Assembly: GCA_009377605.1 (NCBI GenBank) | Contig: WHTT01000065.1 | Span: 1-36,394, forward strand | Direction of reading: 5' to 3' | Source: Luteitalea sp. | GTDB lineage: Bacteria > Acidobacteriota > Vicinamibacteria > Vicinamibacterales > Vicinamibacteraceae | Length of the DNA: 36,394 bases | In this document: one piece after another, positions 1-6,266 of the stretch | Layout: each line of letters starts with the position of its first letter | How positions within the stretch are numbered: position 1 is the first letter of the stretch | Made by a program: the position numbers and the translations under genes | The notes under the pieces: model-generated | Seen by the model: the letters and a program-made list of their open reading frames with translations, nothing else | Told to the model about the DNA's origin: nothing | Database searches by the model: none

Positions 1-533
1 CCCTGCTCCCAGACGAACCATGCCGACGTGACGCTGTCGGTCTGCCCACGCCCCTTGAAGTCGTGCCGAGGCATCACGATCACCGTCCGCGGCGGATTTG
101 CCGACAGGAACCGCTGGCGCGCCGCAGTCGGCTCGAGCCACGACAGCCGGAGGATGGTGGCGAAGCACGGCAGCGTCTGCACGGCCAGCGGCACAATGGC
201 GTCCGCCAGATCGAACGGCACGTTCGTCACACCCCAATACGGGCGGTTATGCGTCCGCCCGGCAATGTCGCGCCAGTACTCCGAGCGCGCGGCATCGAGA
301 TGCGTGTCGGTCGGCGTGGCTGGGTCGAGATCGTTGCTCTCGATGAAGCCCGTCGCGGACGGACGCTCCGCCGCCAGCACCTTGACGATCGCCAACTGCC
401 CCGCGCACGGCTCGAGCACGTCGAACGGATGCACGCGCCGCAGGAGTGCCCGCGTCATCCAGGCCGGCGTCGGGTAGTAGTCGAACGCGCGCCGCACGGA
501 CGGGTCTAGCTCGAGCAGCGGCCGTTGTGTCAT
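1..533 (-). CDS. Phage DNA methyltransferase, 3' end cut by the window edge
   Basis: An open frame of 177 codons starts with ATG at 533 and runs off the left edge. It resembles small phage adenine-type DNA methyltransferases: YYPTP near residues 19-23, a SAM-site-like VLEPCAGQLAIV (residues 39-50), a motif IV-like TNVPFDLA (103-110), and a SAWFVWE tail motif. Two positions deviate from the family as I know it: EPCAGxG is EPCAGQL here, and NPPF/NPPY is NVPF. It may therefore be altered in activity. The start overlaps the HNH stop by 4 bases (ATGA), so translation is coupled. The missing C-terminus is probably the 28-residue fragment at 36308-36394. The likely role is host-mimicking DNA modification; target specificity is unknown. 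Confidence 0.75.
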   Translation of the reverse strand, partial: MTQRPLLELDPSVRRAFDYYPTPAWMTRALLRRVHPFDVLEPCAGQLAIVKVLAAERPSATGFIESNDLDPATPTDTHLDAARSEYWRDIAGRTHNRPYWGVTNVPFDLADAIVPLAVQTLPCFATILRLSWLEPTAARQRFLSANPPRTVIVMPRHDFKGRGQTDSVTSAWFVWEQ

Positions 534-1036
534 GACGCCCGCCGCCCCCCGCGCAGAACCGTGATCGACGTGTTGCGCATGCGCCTGCGGACTTGGGCTT
601 GGGCGTCTGTCAGACGCTTGCACTCGCGGCACCCGCGACCGTTGTCTCGGCGGTACACAGTGGCACCCGTCAATTCGTGGCCACGATCACAATGTGTCTT
701 CCGAGCATTCTTGGCCGGCTGACTGTCTCCGCGTAGCACGTTGATTCTGTTCGTCACCGGCTCTAAGTGCGCCGGATTCACGCACGCACGATTGCGGCAG
801 AGATGATCAATGGTCAGACCGTCTGGGATACGCTCACGCAGCAACTCCCAACTAATGCGGTGTGCCCATGAGGACTTGCACGCAACTCCAAACACGCCGT
901 ATCCGTCCGCGCGACAACGGGTCCATATCCAGCAGCCGCTGGCGTCGTCCTTGGACACATATGACCAGAACCGGCGAACGGCGTCAGGCGTGAGTAGATC
1001 GACGTACGACGGGCGAGTAGACTGGTGATCAGTCAT
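530..1036 (-). CDS. HNH endonuclease
   Basis: 168-residue HNH nuclease. The core reads CWIW (35-38), AHRISWEL, TIDHLCRNRACVNPAHLEPV (75-94; Asp77-His78 and His90 are the expected metal and catalytic residues), followed by a second Cys/His knuckle (Cys116, His120, Cys136, Cys139). This layout is common in phage HNH proteins, both free-standing homing-type nucleases and DNA-processing enzymes. I chose the ATG at 1036 because it overlaps the previous stop by 4 bases (ATGA) like neighbouring genes; an ATG at 1066 would add 10 residues. It lies directly before the methyltransferase, but nothing shows that the two form a restriction-modification pair. Confidence 0.85.
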   Translation of the reverse strand: MTDHQSTRPSYVDLLTPDAVRRFWSYVSKDDASGCWIWTRCRADGYGVFGVACKSSWAHRISWELLRERIPDGLTIDHLCRNRACVNPAHLEPVTNRINVLRGDSQPAKNARKTHCDRGHELTGATVYRRDNGRGCRECKRLTDAQAQVRRRMRNTSITVLRGGRRAS

Positions 1037-1194
1037 GACCGTGCGGACTCTTTCGTCGTCGTCCATCCCGGTGTTTCAGCGTGGCAGCTCGTACACCGCA
1101 ACGCGATCCGCGTCCGGTCGAACGTCAGCACTTGGTCATGCCCGCGCAGTCCACAGATGAAGTGCCGGAGACGATCTACCAGCCTGACGGACAT
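1033..1194 (-). CDS. Small Zn-ribbon protein (53 aa)
   Basis: Basic 53-residue protein with the core FICGLRGH followed by LRCTSCHAETPGW. Short phage proteins with a HDxxL...LRCxxCxxETPGW pattern recur in siphovirus and podovirus early regions, but have no assigned function that I know. The ATG at 1194 is preceded by GGAG on the minus strand at a usable distance. It sits between the two HNH genes in the tightly packed early operon. One CxxC pair plus an upstream Cys/His could hold one zinc; a nucleic-acid or protein-binding accessory role is inference. Confidence 0.7.
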   Translation of the reverse strand: MSVRLVDRLRHFICGLRGHDQVLTFDRTRIALRCTSCHAETPGWTTTKESARS

Positions 1195-1262
1195 GCTCGT
1201 TTTCTCCAATTCCGCTCCACTCGCCACTGCTGATACCGTCGCCAGAGGGAGAGCAGGGTCAT
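1176..1262 (-). CDS. Possible 28-aa microprotein
   Basis: A 28-codon frame rich in Arg and Trp (MTLLSLWRRYQQW at its start). Its ATG overlaps the stop of the upstream gene in an ATGA junction, and its end overlaps the next start. The position fills what would otherwise be a 65-base gap in a very compact operon, which is the main argument for it. It has no recognised domain, and so short a frame can occur by chance in GC-rich DNA. Confidence 0.3.
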   Translation of the reverse strand: MTLLSLWRRYQQWRVERNWRKRACPSGW

Positions 1263-1627
1263 GCGCGCCTCCGGATCTCGACTCGCTGATACCGATCCGT
1301 CCAGTGCGGGCGCTGACCGCCCACCCTGAGCAGCTTCCGCCCGCCGACGCCCCCGGTGATGTCCAAGTGGCACTGATCGCAAACGTGCTGCTTGTGCTCC
1401 TTGAGCGCCGACAGCCCTTTACCGCGCGTCCCTCGGCCGCTGAGCATGTGGTGCACCTGCGTGGCCGCACGATCGCAGCGATACTCGATGGCCCCGGTCG
1501 CCCCGAACCACCGCACCTCGCACCACCCCTCGCTGCGATCCCGCGCCTGCGCGCTCCCGGCCTTATCCGCGCCGGGTGGGGTCGGCGTCTTGGCGAAGGC
1601 GTGATAGGCGCGCTCAGGGTCCGCCAC
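1259..1627 (-). CDS. HNH-like nuclease fold protein (122 aa)
   Basis: 122-residue protein with CEVRWFGATGAI, then YRCDRAATQVHHMLSGRG, then HVCDQCHLDITGG. The HH in a QVHH context followed by CxxCH is typical of the HNH/McrA-type beta-beta-alpha-metal fold, with Cys pairs holding a structural zinc. It is therefore a second, shorter HNH-type protein in the same operon, unrelated in sequence to the one at 530-1036. It is flanked by very small genes and overlaps the 37-residue membrane protein upstream by 14 bases. Whether it is an active nuclease cannot be seen. Confidence 0.7.
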   Translation of the reverse strand: MADPERAYHAFAKTPTPPGADKAGSAQARDRSEGWCEVRWFGATGAIEYRCDRAATQVHHMLSGRGTRGKGLSALKEHKQHVCDQCHLDITGGVGGRKLLRVGGQRPHWTDRYQRVEIRRRA

Positions 1628-1727
1628 GGTCCTCTCCCTTCCACAAATAGAGATCCAGGACCACCAACCCCAGGATCAGCAGGGGCAACCACCACAGCTC
1701 CCGCCACAGGGCCAGCAGGGTGGGCAT
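1614..1727 (-). CDS. Small single-pass membrane protein (37 aa)
   Basis: A 37-codon frame starting directly after the TAG of the upstream gene (TAGATG). It encodes MPTLLALWRELWW, a strongly hydrophobic stretch LPLLILGLVVLDLYLW (about residues 14-29), and a short charged tail KGEDRGGP, giving one predicted membrane helix. It ends inside the next gene (14-base overlap). Small membrane peptides in phage early operons can act on host membrane targets or exclude other phages; here that is inference only. The junction and the composition make it more convincing than chance. Confidence 0.55.
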   Translation of the reverse strand: MPTLLALWRELWWLPLLILGLVVLDLYLWKGEDRGGP

Positions 1728-2015
1728 CTACGCTGCCCTCCGTCGGCGCGCCTGTGCCTCGTCACGCAGCGTGCGCAGCCAGAGTCCGCGCAACCACCGC
1801 GTCACCTTGCCTGTGCCCTCGCACCAGCCACACGGTTCCCACGGGCCAGTGCCGTCATCGAGCAACACGTAGCGTTCGCCACCCGCGCCGCTGCAGGACT
1901 GGCACAGCAGGCCATGCGCCTCGACGTATGCGACGAACCGCCGATGATGCGCCTGCCTCTCATAAGAGAGCCGCGCGTAATCCGGCACGTCGTTGATGTG
2001 ATCGCGCCAGCCCAT
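1728..2015 (-). CDS. DnaJ-type zinc-finger protein (95 aa)
   Basis: 95 residues with two CxxCxGxG-like knuckles, CQSCSGAGG (38-46) and CGWCEGTGK (62-70), the repeat that binds one zinc in the DnaJ Cys-rich domain. The N-terminal third (YARLSYERQAHHRRFVAYVEAHG) is helical and the C-terminus is very basic (DEAQARRRRAA). There is no J domain, so it is not a co-chaperone; stand-alone knuckles of this kind occur in many phage accessory proteins. It follows the 67-residue gene directly and precedes the small membrane protein with no gap. Confidence 0.8.
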   Translation of the reverse strand: MGWRDHINDVPDYARLSYERQAHHRRFVAYVEAHGLLCQSCSGAGGERYVLLDDGTGPWEPCGWCEGTGKVTRWLRGLWLRTLRDEAQARRRRAA

Positions 2016-2219
2016 CTACTTCAGCCTCGACGCCTTGACCATCTGCTGGTCCCGTTCATACGCTGCGGCTTCGCCCCCACGGAAGGCTTCACCGTCAGGC
2101 TCGGGCGGCGAGCACTCTTCGCACCCGCCGTAGCGGACGCCGTACTCGCTCATGGGCAGTTCTTTGCCGTGGCGGAGGCAGTAGCACTTAGGGTCGAGAT
2201 CGTCAAAGTCCTCCGTCAT
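2016..2219 (-). CDS. Small Cys-containing protein (67 aa)
   Basis: 67 residues, acidic at the start (MTEDFDDLDPK), then CYCLRHG and CEECSPPEPDGEAF, giving CxC plus CxxC that could bind one zinc. The ATG overlaps the previous stop by one base (TAATG). No recognised family. It belongs to a run of five consecutive small Cys-rich genes between the exonuclease and the HNH genes. Confidence 0.65.
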   Translation of the reverse strand: MTEDFDDLDPKCYCLRHGKELPMSEYGVRYGGCEECSPPEPDGEAFRGGEAAAYERDQQMVKASRLK

Positions 2220-2401
2220 TACGCGCTCCTCGTGATGGCCGCCAGCGCGGCCTGTCGTGCGCGCCGCTCGAGGCAGTACCAGCAGATGCACTCCGGATCG
2301 CACGGTTCCTGCGGATAGGCGCCGCAGTCGGGGCAGAGTTCGGAATCCGGGTCCGGCCCAAACTCGCGCTCGTCGTCGCCATTGAACCAGGGCGCGTCCA
2401 C
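2219..2401 (-). CDS. Small zinc-ribbon protein (60 aa)
   Basis: 60 residues with an acidic N-terminus (MDAPWFNGDDEREFGPDPDS), then CPDCGAYPQEPCDPECICWYC: CxxCG followed by a closely packed Cys cluster that could hold one or two zincs. The C-terminus is helical and Ala-rich. It starts just after the TAG of the 47-residue gene (2402) and ends in a TAATG junction with the next one. No function is known to me. Confidence 0.7.
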   Translation of the reverse strand: MDAPWFNGDDEREFGPDPDSELCPDCGAYPQEPCDPECICWYCLERRARQAALAAITRSA

Positions 2402-2545
2402 CTACGCCGCCCCCGGAAAGCTCACGACCTGCGGCCGGCGCACCCGATACCGGCCACAGCACCGGCACTGCAGCCCGAGCTTGACCAGCATCCACGAGCG
2501 GTGCGGGCAGCGGCGGGCCAGCGCAAAACGCAGCACGCGGGCCAT
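2402..2545 (-). CDS. Basic Zn-ribbon microprotein (47 aa)
   Basis: 47 residues, strongly basic: ARRCPHRSWMLVKLGLQCRCCGRYR contains CPH and CxCC metal ligands with an aromatic/hydrophobic core between. The ATG at 2545 lies in a TGATG junction with the exonuclease stop, so the two are probably co-translated. A nucleic-acid-binding accessory to the exonuclease is possible but only inferred from position. Confidence 0.65.
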   Translation of the reverse strand: MARVLRFALARRCPHRSWMLVKLGLQCRCCGRYRVRRPQVVSFPGAA

Positions 2546-3231
2546 CACGCCACCTGCTCTGCGGCCACGCCGCGCAACACCCCCATGCGCCGCGCGAGCG
2601 CCAGCGTCACCTCGACATCCGACCGCACATGCGCGCAGACCTCCGCCCACTTCCCCGCCGCGATGAGCGCCGGCACGTCCGCCCCGCTGATCGCGTCGTC
2701 CAGCGGAATCCCGAACCGCTTGGCGTAGAACTTCAGCCCGCGGAACTTGATCGCCCCGTTGAACGACAGGAGCTGCATCAGGTCGATCACGCTCGGATGG
2801 CGGTACTTGTCGATCTGAATGGCCGGCGCCGGCACGCCCAGGTAGAGCGAGCGCCGCAAGAGCACGGGCAGGTCGTACCCGAGAATGTTGTAGCCGACGA
2901 TGGACGTCTGACCCTGCACCTGTCGCCAGACCTCCGCGAGCATCGTGCGCTCCTGCGCCTCGCTGTCAGCCGTTATGACACCAACCTTGCCCGTCTCCGG
3001 GTCCGCGATGCCGACGGCGACGACGCGGGCCAGATCCGGGTCGAGCGCGCACTTGCCGAGCGCGGCCTGCTGCGCCTCCGCGATGTAGGCGGCGATCTTG
3101 GCCGGATCCTTGTAATTGGACGGCGCCTCGATCGGCTCCATGAACTCTGCCGCGCTGTCGATGCCGGTCGCTTCGATGTCCAGCACGCGGTAGCGCGGGT
3201 CGTACTGTTCGGATGCGTAGTTCTGGCTCAT
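2545..3231 (-). CDS. DnaQ-like 3'-5' exonuclease
   Basis: 228-residue RNase H-fold exonuclease of the DEDD superfamily. Motif I is VLDIEATGID (Asp18, Glu20), motif II IVGYNILGYDLPVL (Asn115, Asp120), motif III HVRSDVEVT (Asp205). The family usually has Tyr four residues before the last Asp (DEDDy); here it is His201, which leaves a slightly unusual ligand set. The similarity is to proofreading-type exonucleases (the PolB-exo2-like family), but no polymerase lies in the window. With the SSB-like gene just upstream it probably forms a small recombination or repair module. The early operon position fits replication-stage expression. Confidence 0.85.
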   Translation of the reverse strand: MSQNYASEQYDPRYRVLDIEATGIDSAAEFMEPIEAPSNYKDPAKIAAYIAEAQQAALGKCALDPDLARVVAVGIADPETGKVGVITADSEAQERTMLAEVWRQVQGQTSIVGYNILGYDLPVLLRRSLYLGVPAPAIQIDKYRHPSVIDLMQLLSFNGAIKFRGLKFYAKRFGIPLDDAISGADVPALIAAGKWAEVCAHVRSDVEVTLALARRMGVLRGVAAEQVA

Positions 3232-3244
3232 GGCGTCCTTCCGA

Positions 3245-3631
3245 TCAGAACGGAATTGACTCGTCGTCCATCGCGGCGGCGTACTCCGGTTCCGGCTGCG
3301 GCTTCGGATGCGCGGGGAGCTTAGCCGGTGCCTTCACGCGGATGGCCTCCACCGTCTCGCCCTGGAAATCCACTTCCGTGGCGAATAGCCGGACCTGCAC
3401 ACCGTGCCAGTCGTCGGTGTCGTGGCTGCCGGCGATCTCCGCGATCTTTTTGGAGTTGGTCTTGTTCAGGACCATCCCCTTCTGCTTGCCGGCGAAGTAG
3501 ACGACCGGCTTCATCTCCTTGCTGCGGCCGACCGGCTCCAGCTCCACGCGATCGATGGCGACGACCGGCTGCGCCTCGCCGAGATCGGAAGCCTTCAGGT
3601 AGTTGCTGGGGAATGCGTCGTTGATGTTCAC
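3245..3631 (-). CDS. SSB-like phage protein (128 aa)
   Basis: The N-terminus MNINDAFPSNYLKASDL, followed by a beta-rich body (VVAIDRVELEPVG, PVVYFAGKQKGMVLNKTN, DTDDWHGVQVRLFATEV, VEAIRVKAP), matches a widespread phage family that I know only as hypothetical. The body ends in a Pro-rich linker and an acidic tip, DDESIPF, which closely resembles the C-terminal tip (DDDIPF) of bacterial SSB. I infer an OB-fold ssDNA-binding protein whose tip recruits partner proteins. Its downstream partner in the operon is the DEDD exonuclease, 13 bases away. Start chosen at the ATG at 3631. Confidence 0.7.
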   Translation of the reverse strand: MNINDAFPSNYLKASDLGEAQPVVAIDRVELEPVGRSKEMKPVVYFAGKQKGMVLNKTNSKKIAEIAGSHDTDDWHGVQVRLFATEVDFQGETVEAIRVKAPAKLPAHPKPQPEPEYAAAMDDESIPF

Positions 3632-3640
3632 GGTCTGCTC

Positions 3641-3886
3641 CTAGCGGCCCTCCGGCCAGATGATGTTGAGCGCGAGCGCCGACAGGTGCAGATAGTGGTT
3701 CTGCTCGATGTCGGTCAGCTCCGGCCACGTCTTGAAGTCGCCGGTCAATTTGCCCGTCCTCAGACGGCGCACATTGAACAACCAGGTGGCGAGCATCTGG
3801 TCCGCGATCTGCTGCCGGAAATCCACGTCCGGCATGTGCTGGTAGTTCACTTCCGCGTGGTTGGGTGCCATACTCTCTTCGGGCAT
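3641..3886 (-). CDS. Hypothetical early protein (81 aa)
   Basis: 81 residues, well-formed and Trp/Leu-containing (QQIADQMLATWLFNVRRL, LHLSALALNIIWPEGR at the end), probably all-helical. A good ribosome site (GAGGAGG about 7 bases before the ATG at 3886) supports the start. It precedes the SSB-like gene by 9 bases. Not recognised. The 84 bases upstream (3887-3970) hold only that ribosome site; I see no promoter or hairpin there. Confidence 0.65.
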   Translation of the reverse strand: MPEESMAPNHAEVNYQHMPDVDFRQQIADQMLATWLFNVRRLRTGKLTGDFKTWPELTDIEQNHYLHLSALALNIIWPEGR

Positions 3887-3970
3887 CAGCGGTCCTCCTC
3901 GTGTGTGTCGCTGGTGGTCCTGGGGGCGGCAGGAGATAGGCCTGCTTGCCCCAACTTCTCTCTCTCGTCC

Positions 3971-4225
3971 TTACGTCTCCTGCAGCACGGCTTCGAGGCG
4001 AGCACCGGACTCCACCTCACACAACTGCTCGGCCTGTTCCGCACACGCGATTAACTGCGCGGCGATCTGCCGTGCCTGCGCCGCGGCTGCTCGCGCGCCT
4101 CCAGAGAGATAGAAAACCGCGTCGACGCCACCCGCCTCTTGACTGAGCCAGATAAGGCCATCGCGGTGCTGCACGACGGGCATGGCGTGGTGAAACGAAA
4201 TCTGCTGCCGTAATTGAGTGCTCAC
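3971..4225 (-). CDS. Hypothetical early protein (84 aa)
   Basis: 84 residues: a short beta-like start (ISFHHAMPVVQHRDGLIWLSQEAGG) followed by a long Ala/Gln-rich amphipathic helix (ARAAAAQARQIAAQLIACA). The ATG overlaps the last base of the HTH gene upstream (4225). Not recognised; the helix could mediate oligomerisation. Confidence 0.6.
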   Translation of the reverse strand: MSTQLRQQISFHHAMPVVQHRDGLIWLSQEAGGVDAVFYLSGGARAAAAQARQIAAQLIACAEQAEQLCEVESGARLEAVLQET

Positions 4226-4680
4226 TAGCTCACCTTCCTTTCACGCGACTGCGTCAGTTCTGCCTTGAGCGGCGGCCCCGCCTTGGCCGGCAGCGTCGAC
4301 GCCTTCAGCGCATCGAACACACCGAGTAAGCCCGCAACGAAATGCCGCACCGCGTCATCCCCACGAGACGGCATCACGACGATCCGCCCGCGCTCCGTCG
4401 CCTCGCGACTGTGGTATTCCGCCTTGACGTCCTCAGGTAGCGCGTCGAAGAACTCCAGGCCGAGCGGCTTCTCCCCGTTCAAGACCCGCGAGATGTAGGC
4501 CCTGTAGTCCTCGGATTTCCCCATCGCGACGGCGAGCGCTTCCAGCGTCCAGCCGAGATCGGAGACGCACTGCCGGACCAATTCGCGGCGCTGGTCAACA
4601 GCTGTTGTCCTCACGACCGAGACGCGAACATCAGAAGTTGCCTGACGACGCGCGGGGCTGTCTGCGACGATGCTTGACAT
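4225..4680 (-). CDS. Helix-turn-helix protein (151 aa)
   Basis: The central region LGWTLEALAVAMGKSEDY followed by ISRVLNGEKPLGLEFFDALP has the spacing of a Cro/XRE-like HTH; phage proteins with this RVLNGEKPL...LPxDV pattern are common and usually annotated only as DNA-binding. The C-terminal half (GDDAVRHFVAGLLGVFDAL) is helical and may dimerise. I start at the ATG at 4680; the frame stays open to 4773, but that extension would run through the preceding gene. A possible regulator of early-to-late switching or replication, by inference from position. Confidence 0.65.
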   Translation of the reverse strand: MSSIVADSPARRQATSDVRVSVVRTTAVDQRRELVRQCVSDLGWTLEALAVAMGKSEDYRAYISRVLNGEKPLGLEFFDALPEDVKAEYHSREATERGRIVVMPSRGDDAVRHFVAGLLGVFDALKASTLPAKAGPPLKAELTQSRERKVS

Positions 4681-4684
4681 GCAG

Positions 4685-4924
4685 TTAAGGCTTCCCTTCC
4701 CACCGCTGCCCACCGAGCAGCATCCGTGCGACCGCCGCGCCAAACTTGGCGGCGTGCCCGTCGTGCCGGCCATCCAACACCGCCGCTTTCAGGTTGGCGA
4801 TCTCCAGCGTGAGATCGTCAGCCCCTGCCTCACCTGTTCGGTTGATCAGCTTTTGGCTGCTGTTCAGGCTGTCGTGGCCGCCAAGCGGGAGCGCGTCAGG
4901 GCCGAGCGTGCGATCAGAAGTCAT
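4685..4924 (-). CDS. Hypothetical early protein (79 aa)
   Basis: 79 residues. The second half (DDLTLEIANLKAAVLDG...AKFGAAVARMLLGGQRWEG) looks like one long amphipathic helix. The ATG at 4924 overlaps the end of the winged-helix gene by 11 bases. No motif recognised; it may be a small partner of one of the flanking DNA-binding proteins. Confidence 0.55.
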   Translation of the reverse strand: MTSDRTLGPDALPLGGHDSLNSSQKLINRTGEAGADDLTLEIANLKAAVLDGRHDGHAAKFGAAVARMLLGGQRWEGKP

Positions 4925-5225
4925 GGGTAGCCTCCTGCTGGCTGGCGACGTACACCGCGCACGCCTCACGGCGCTCGTCGGTCTTCCTGATGTCGCCACG
5001 CAGTTCCAAGGCGTTGAAGCGCGCCGCGACCGATGCGCGGGCGATCGTCAGGCTCGCGCTCGCTTCCTTCTGCGTGCACCCGTGGTTCCCGGTCCAGCGG
5101 ATGAAATGCAGCACCGCCTCGCCTTGCTTGCCGACGAAGCGCGCGGCACCGACCGCCGCATCACGGCTCGTGGCGCTGCCGCTCTGAAAGGGCAATTCCT
5201 GATTCGCGGAATCGAGCCACGGCAT
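4914..5225 (-). CDS. Winged-helix DNA-binding protein (103 aa)
   Basis: TSRDAAVGAARFVGKQGEAV, then CTQKEASASLTIARASVAAR, then ALELRGDIRKTDERREA, follow the pattern of a small phage family with an N-terminal SRxAA segment and a winged helix: the HTH is QKEASASLTIARASVAARF (about 52-70) and the wing is LRGDIRKTDERR. Such proteins often sit beside exonuclease or recombination genes, as here. Start taken at the ATG at 5225, two bases after the upstream stop; a longer frame reaches 5273 but overlaps the Zn-finger gene. Probably a sequence-specific early regulator. Confidence 0.7.
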   Translation of the reverse strand: MPWLDSANQELPFQSGSATSRDAAVGAARFVGKQGEAVLHFIRWTGNHGCTQKEASASLTIARASVAARFNALELRGDIRKTDERREACAVYVASQQEATHDF

Positions 5226-5227
5226 GG

Positions 5228-5413
5228 CTACGCCGCCTTCCCGCGCTTGGCCGCGCGCATCGGCCGCTCCCACTCACGGCGGCAGTCGTCGCAGATGCCG
5301 TGTGAGAGTCCACGCGCATCGAGCGGTCGATCCACGAGTACCTGTTGTGGCCGGCCATTCGCCACGCACCACGCGCAGAGCGTGCGGATGGGGTCGGCGT
5401 GCATGTCGTTCAT
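5228..5413 (-). CDS. Small zinc-finger protein (61 aa)
   Basis: 61 residues with CAWC (13-16) and CDDCRREWE (41-49), separated by a short beta hairpin (PQQVLVDRPL): a classic two-knuckle zinc ribbon with a basic tail (RAAKRGKAA). This CxWC...LSHGICxxC arrangement also occurs in signalling proteins with Zn ribbons. The start at 5413 makes an ATGA overlap with the secreted-protein gene. Function unknown. Confidence 0.65.
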   Translation of the reverse strand: MNDMHADPIRTLCAWCVANGRPQQVLVDRPLDARGLSHGICDDCRREWERPMRAAKRGKAA

Positions 5414-5988
5414 CGGCAGTACCCAGGCTGTTTCCACGCCACGGGTTCAGGCTGACCGAACAGCCACGCACCGTCGTGCCGGAGCACGAAGACTTTCGTC
5501 ATGGCCCGGTCACTATCCGGGTCGTTCCCGTTCCGAATATGCACGGTCACTTCTCCGCTCAGATCACGCGGATTACATCGTGCCCGTTCGTCCTGCTTCC
5601 CTTGAATCAGCACCATTTCTTCCTGCACGCCATCCGGTCGGAGACGCCCAAAGGACAGCGCACCCAGGGACCCCCCGGCGATGGACGCCATCCGCACCTT
5701 GGGCGGATCGTCCACCGTGGAAATGATGGAGACTTCGTTGTTCGTGATCTCGACGTAGCCCCAGGCCAACGGGATGATGCGCGTCTGCGCCTCGGCACCA
5801 GCCGCTGAGGCGAGAATCAGCAGTGCGCTGACGACCGGCGCGAACAGAAGTGAATTGTGGTAGGAATACGGACGTGCGCGAGGACGTGCGCGCCCGAGCC
5901 TTACGGCACGCGACCTAATCTGCCCAACTTGGCGTTCTGCCAAGCCAGACACGATCGTTGAAGATACATTATGTAAACCTTTGCGCAT
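5410..5988 (-). CDS. Exported protein with signal peptide, start uncertain
   Basis: The mature part begins after a hydrophobic segment, SLLFAPVVSALLILASAAGAEAQ, whose AxA-type end looks like a signal-peptidase cut site. A roughly 125-residue beta-rich domain follows (VEITNNEVSIISTVDD, GEVTVHIRNGND, KVFVLRHDGAWLFG). Frames begin at 6030 or 5988, which put about 46-60 very basic residues before the hydrophobic core; that is long for a signal peptide, so a non-ATG start nearer 5860 is possible. The frame crosses a 12-base tandem repeat (about 5870-5892). Directly downstream of the Cro-like gene, it could act in the envelope (exclusion, conversion). Not recognised. Confidence 0.5.
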   Translation of the reverse strand: MRKGLHNVSSTIVSGLAERQVGQIRSRAVRLGRARPRARPYSYHNSLLFAPVVSALLILASAAGAEAQTRIIPLAWGYVEITNNEVSIISTVDDPPKVRMASIAGGSLGALSFGRLRPDGVQEEMVLIQGKQDERARCNPRDLSGEVTVHIRNGNDPDSDRAMTKVFVLRHDGAWLFGQPEPVAWKQPGYCR

Positions 5989-6004
5989 GGTCGTTTGCAC
6001 CTTG

Positions 6005-6256
6005 TTAAGACGCGCGTGTTCGACTATCACGAGGCATGGTCACGGCAGATTCGTCAAGATCGTTTGCCGTCCACGCCTCAACGGGAATCCCCGTCAGGCG
6101 CTCAAGGTGAATCGCGTTCTTGAGTCCCGGCGATCGCGCGCCACTCAGGAGTTGTGAGATGAACGGCTGATCGTATTCGAGATACCTGGCCGCATCGGCT
6201 TGGTTGAAACCACGACGCCGTAACCAATCCTTGAATTGTTCTGGCCCTGAGTGCAT
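6005..6256 (-). CDS. Cro-like HTH regulator
   Basis: 83 residues. The HTH is FKDWLRRRGFNQADAARYL, followed by the recognition helix region QPFISQLLSGARSPGLK and then AIHLERLTGIPVEAW, typical of XRE/Cro repressors. It is the first gene of the leftward early operon and faces the larger CI-like gene across 109 bases, the classic temperate switch layout. A perfect inverted repeat overlaps its start codon (6253-6266). No clear Shine-Dalgarno is visible. It probably represses the repressor promoter and tunes early transcription. Confidence 0.85.
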   Translation of the reverse strand: MHSGPEQFKDWLRRRGFNQADAARYLEYDQPFISQLLSGARSPGLKNAIHLERLTGIPVEAWTANDLDESAVTMPRDSRTRAS

Positions 6257-6266
6257 GGACCCATGC
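6253..6266. promoter_or_regulatory. Inverted repeat over the Cro-like start codon
   Basis: GCATGG-AC-CCATGC is a perfect 6-base inverted repeat with a 2-base centre, and it includes the start codon of the Cro-like gene. It could be an operator half-site pair or could affect translation initiation. Only one copy was noticed. Confidence 0.35.

Noticed and set aside
530-1036. HNH plus methyltransferase as a restriction-modification system
   Set aside because: Adjacent and co-translated, but the HNH protein lacks a specificity domain and free HNH genes are common in phage early operons.
1025-1996. Long rightward open frame (323 codons)
   Set aside because: It lies opposite five compact leftward genes with zinc and HNH motifs, is Arg/Pro-rich without domains, and is a typical GC-rich shadow.
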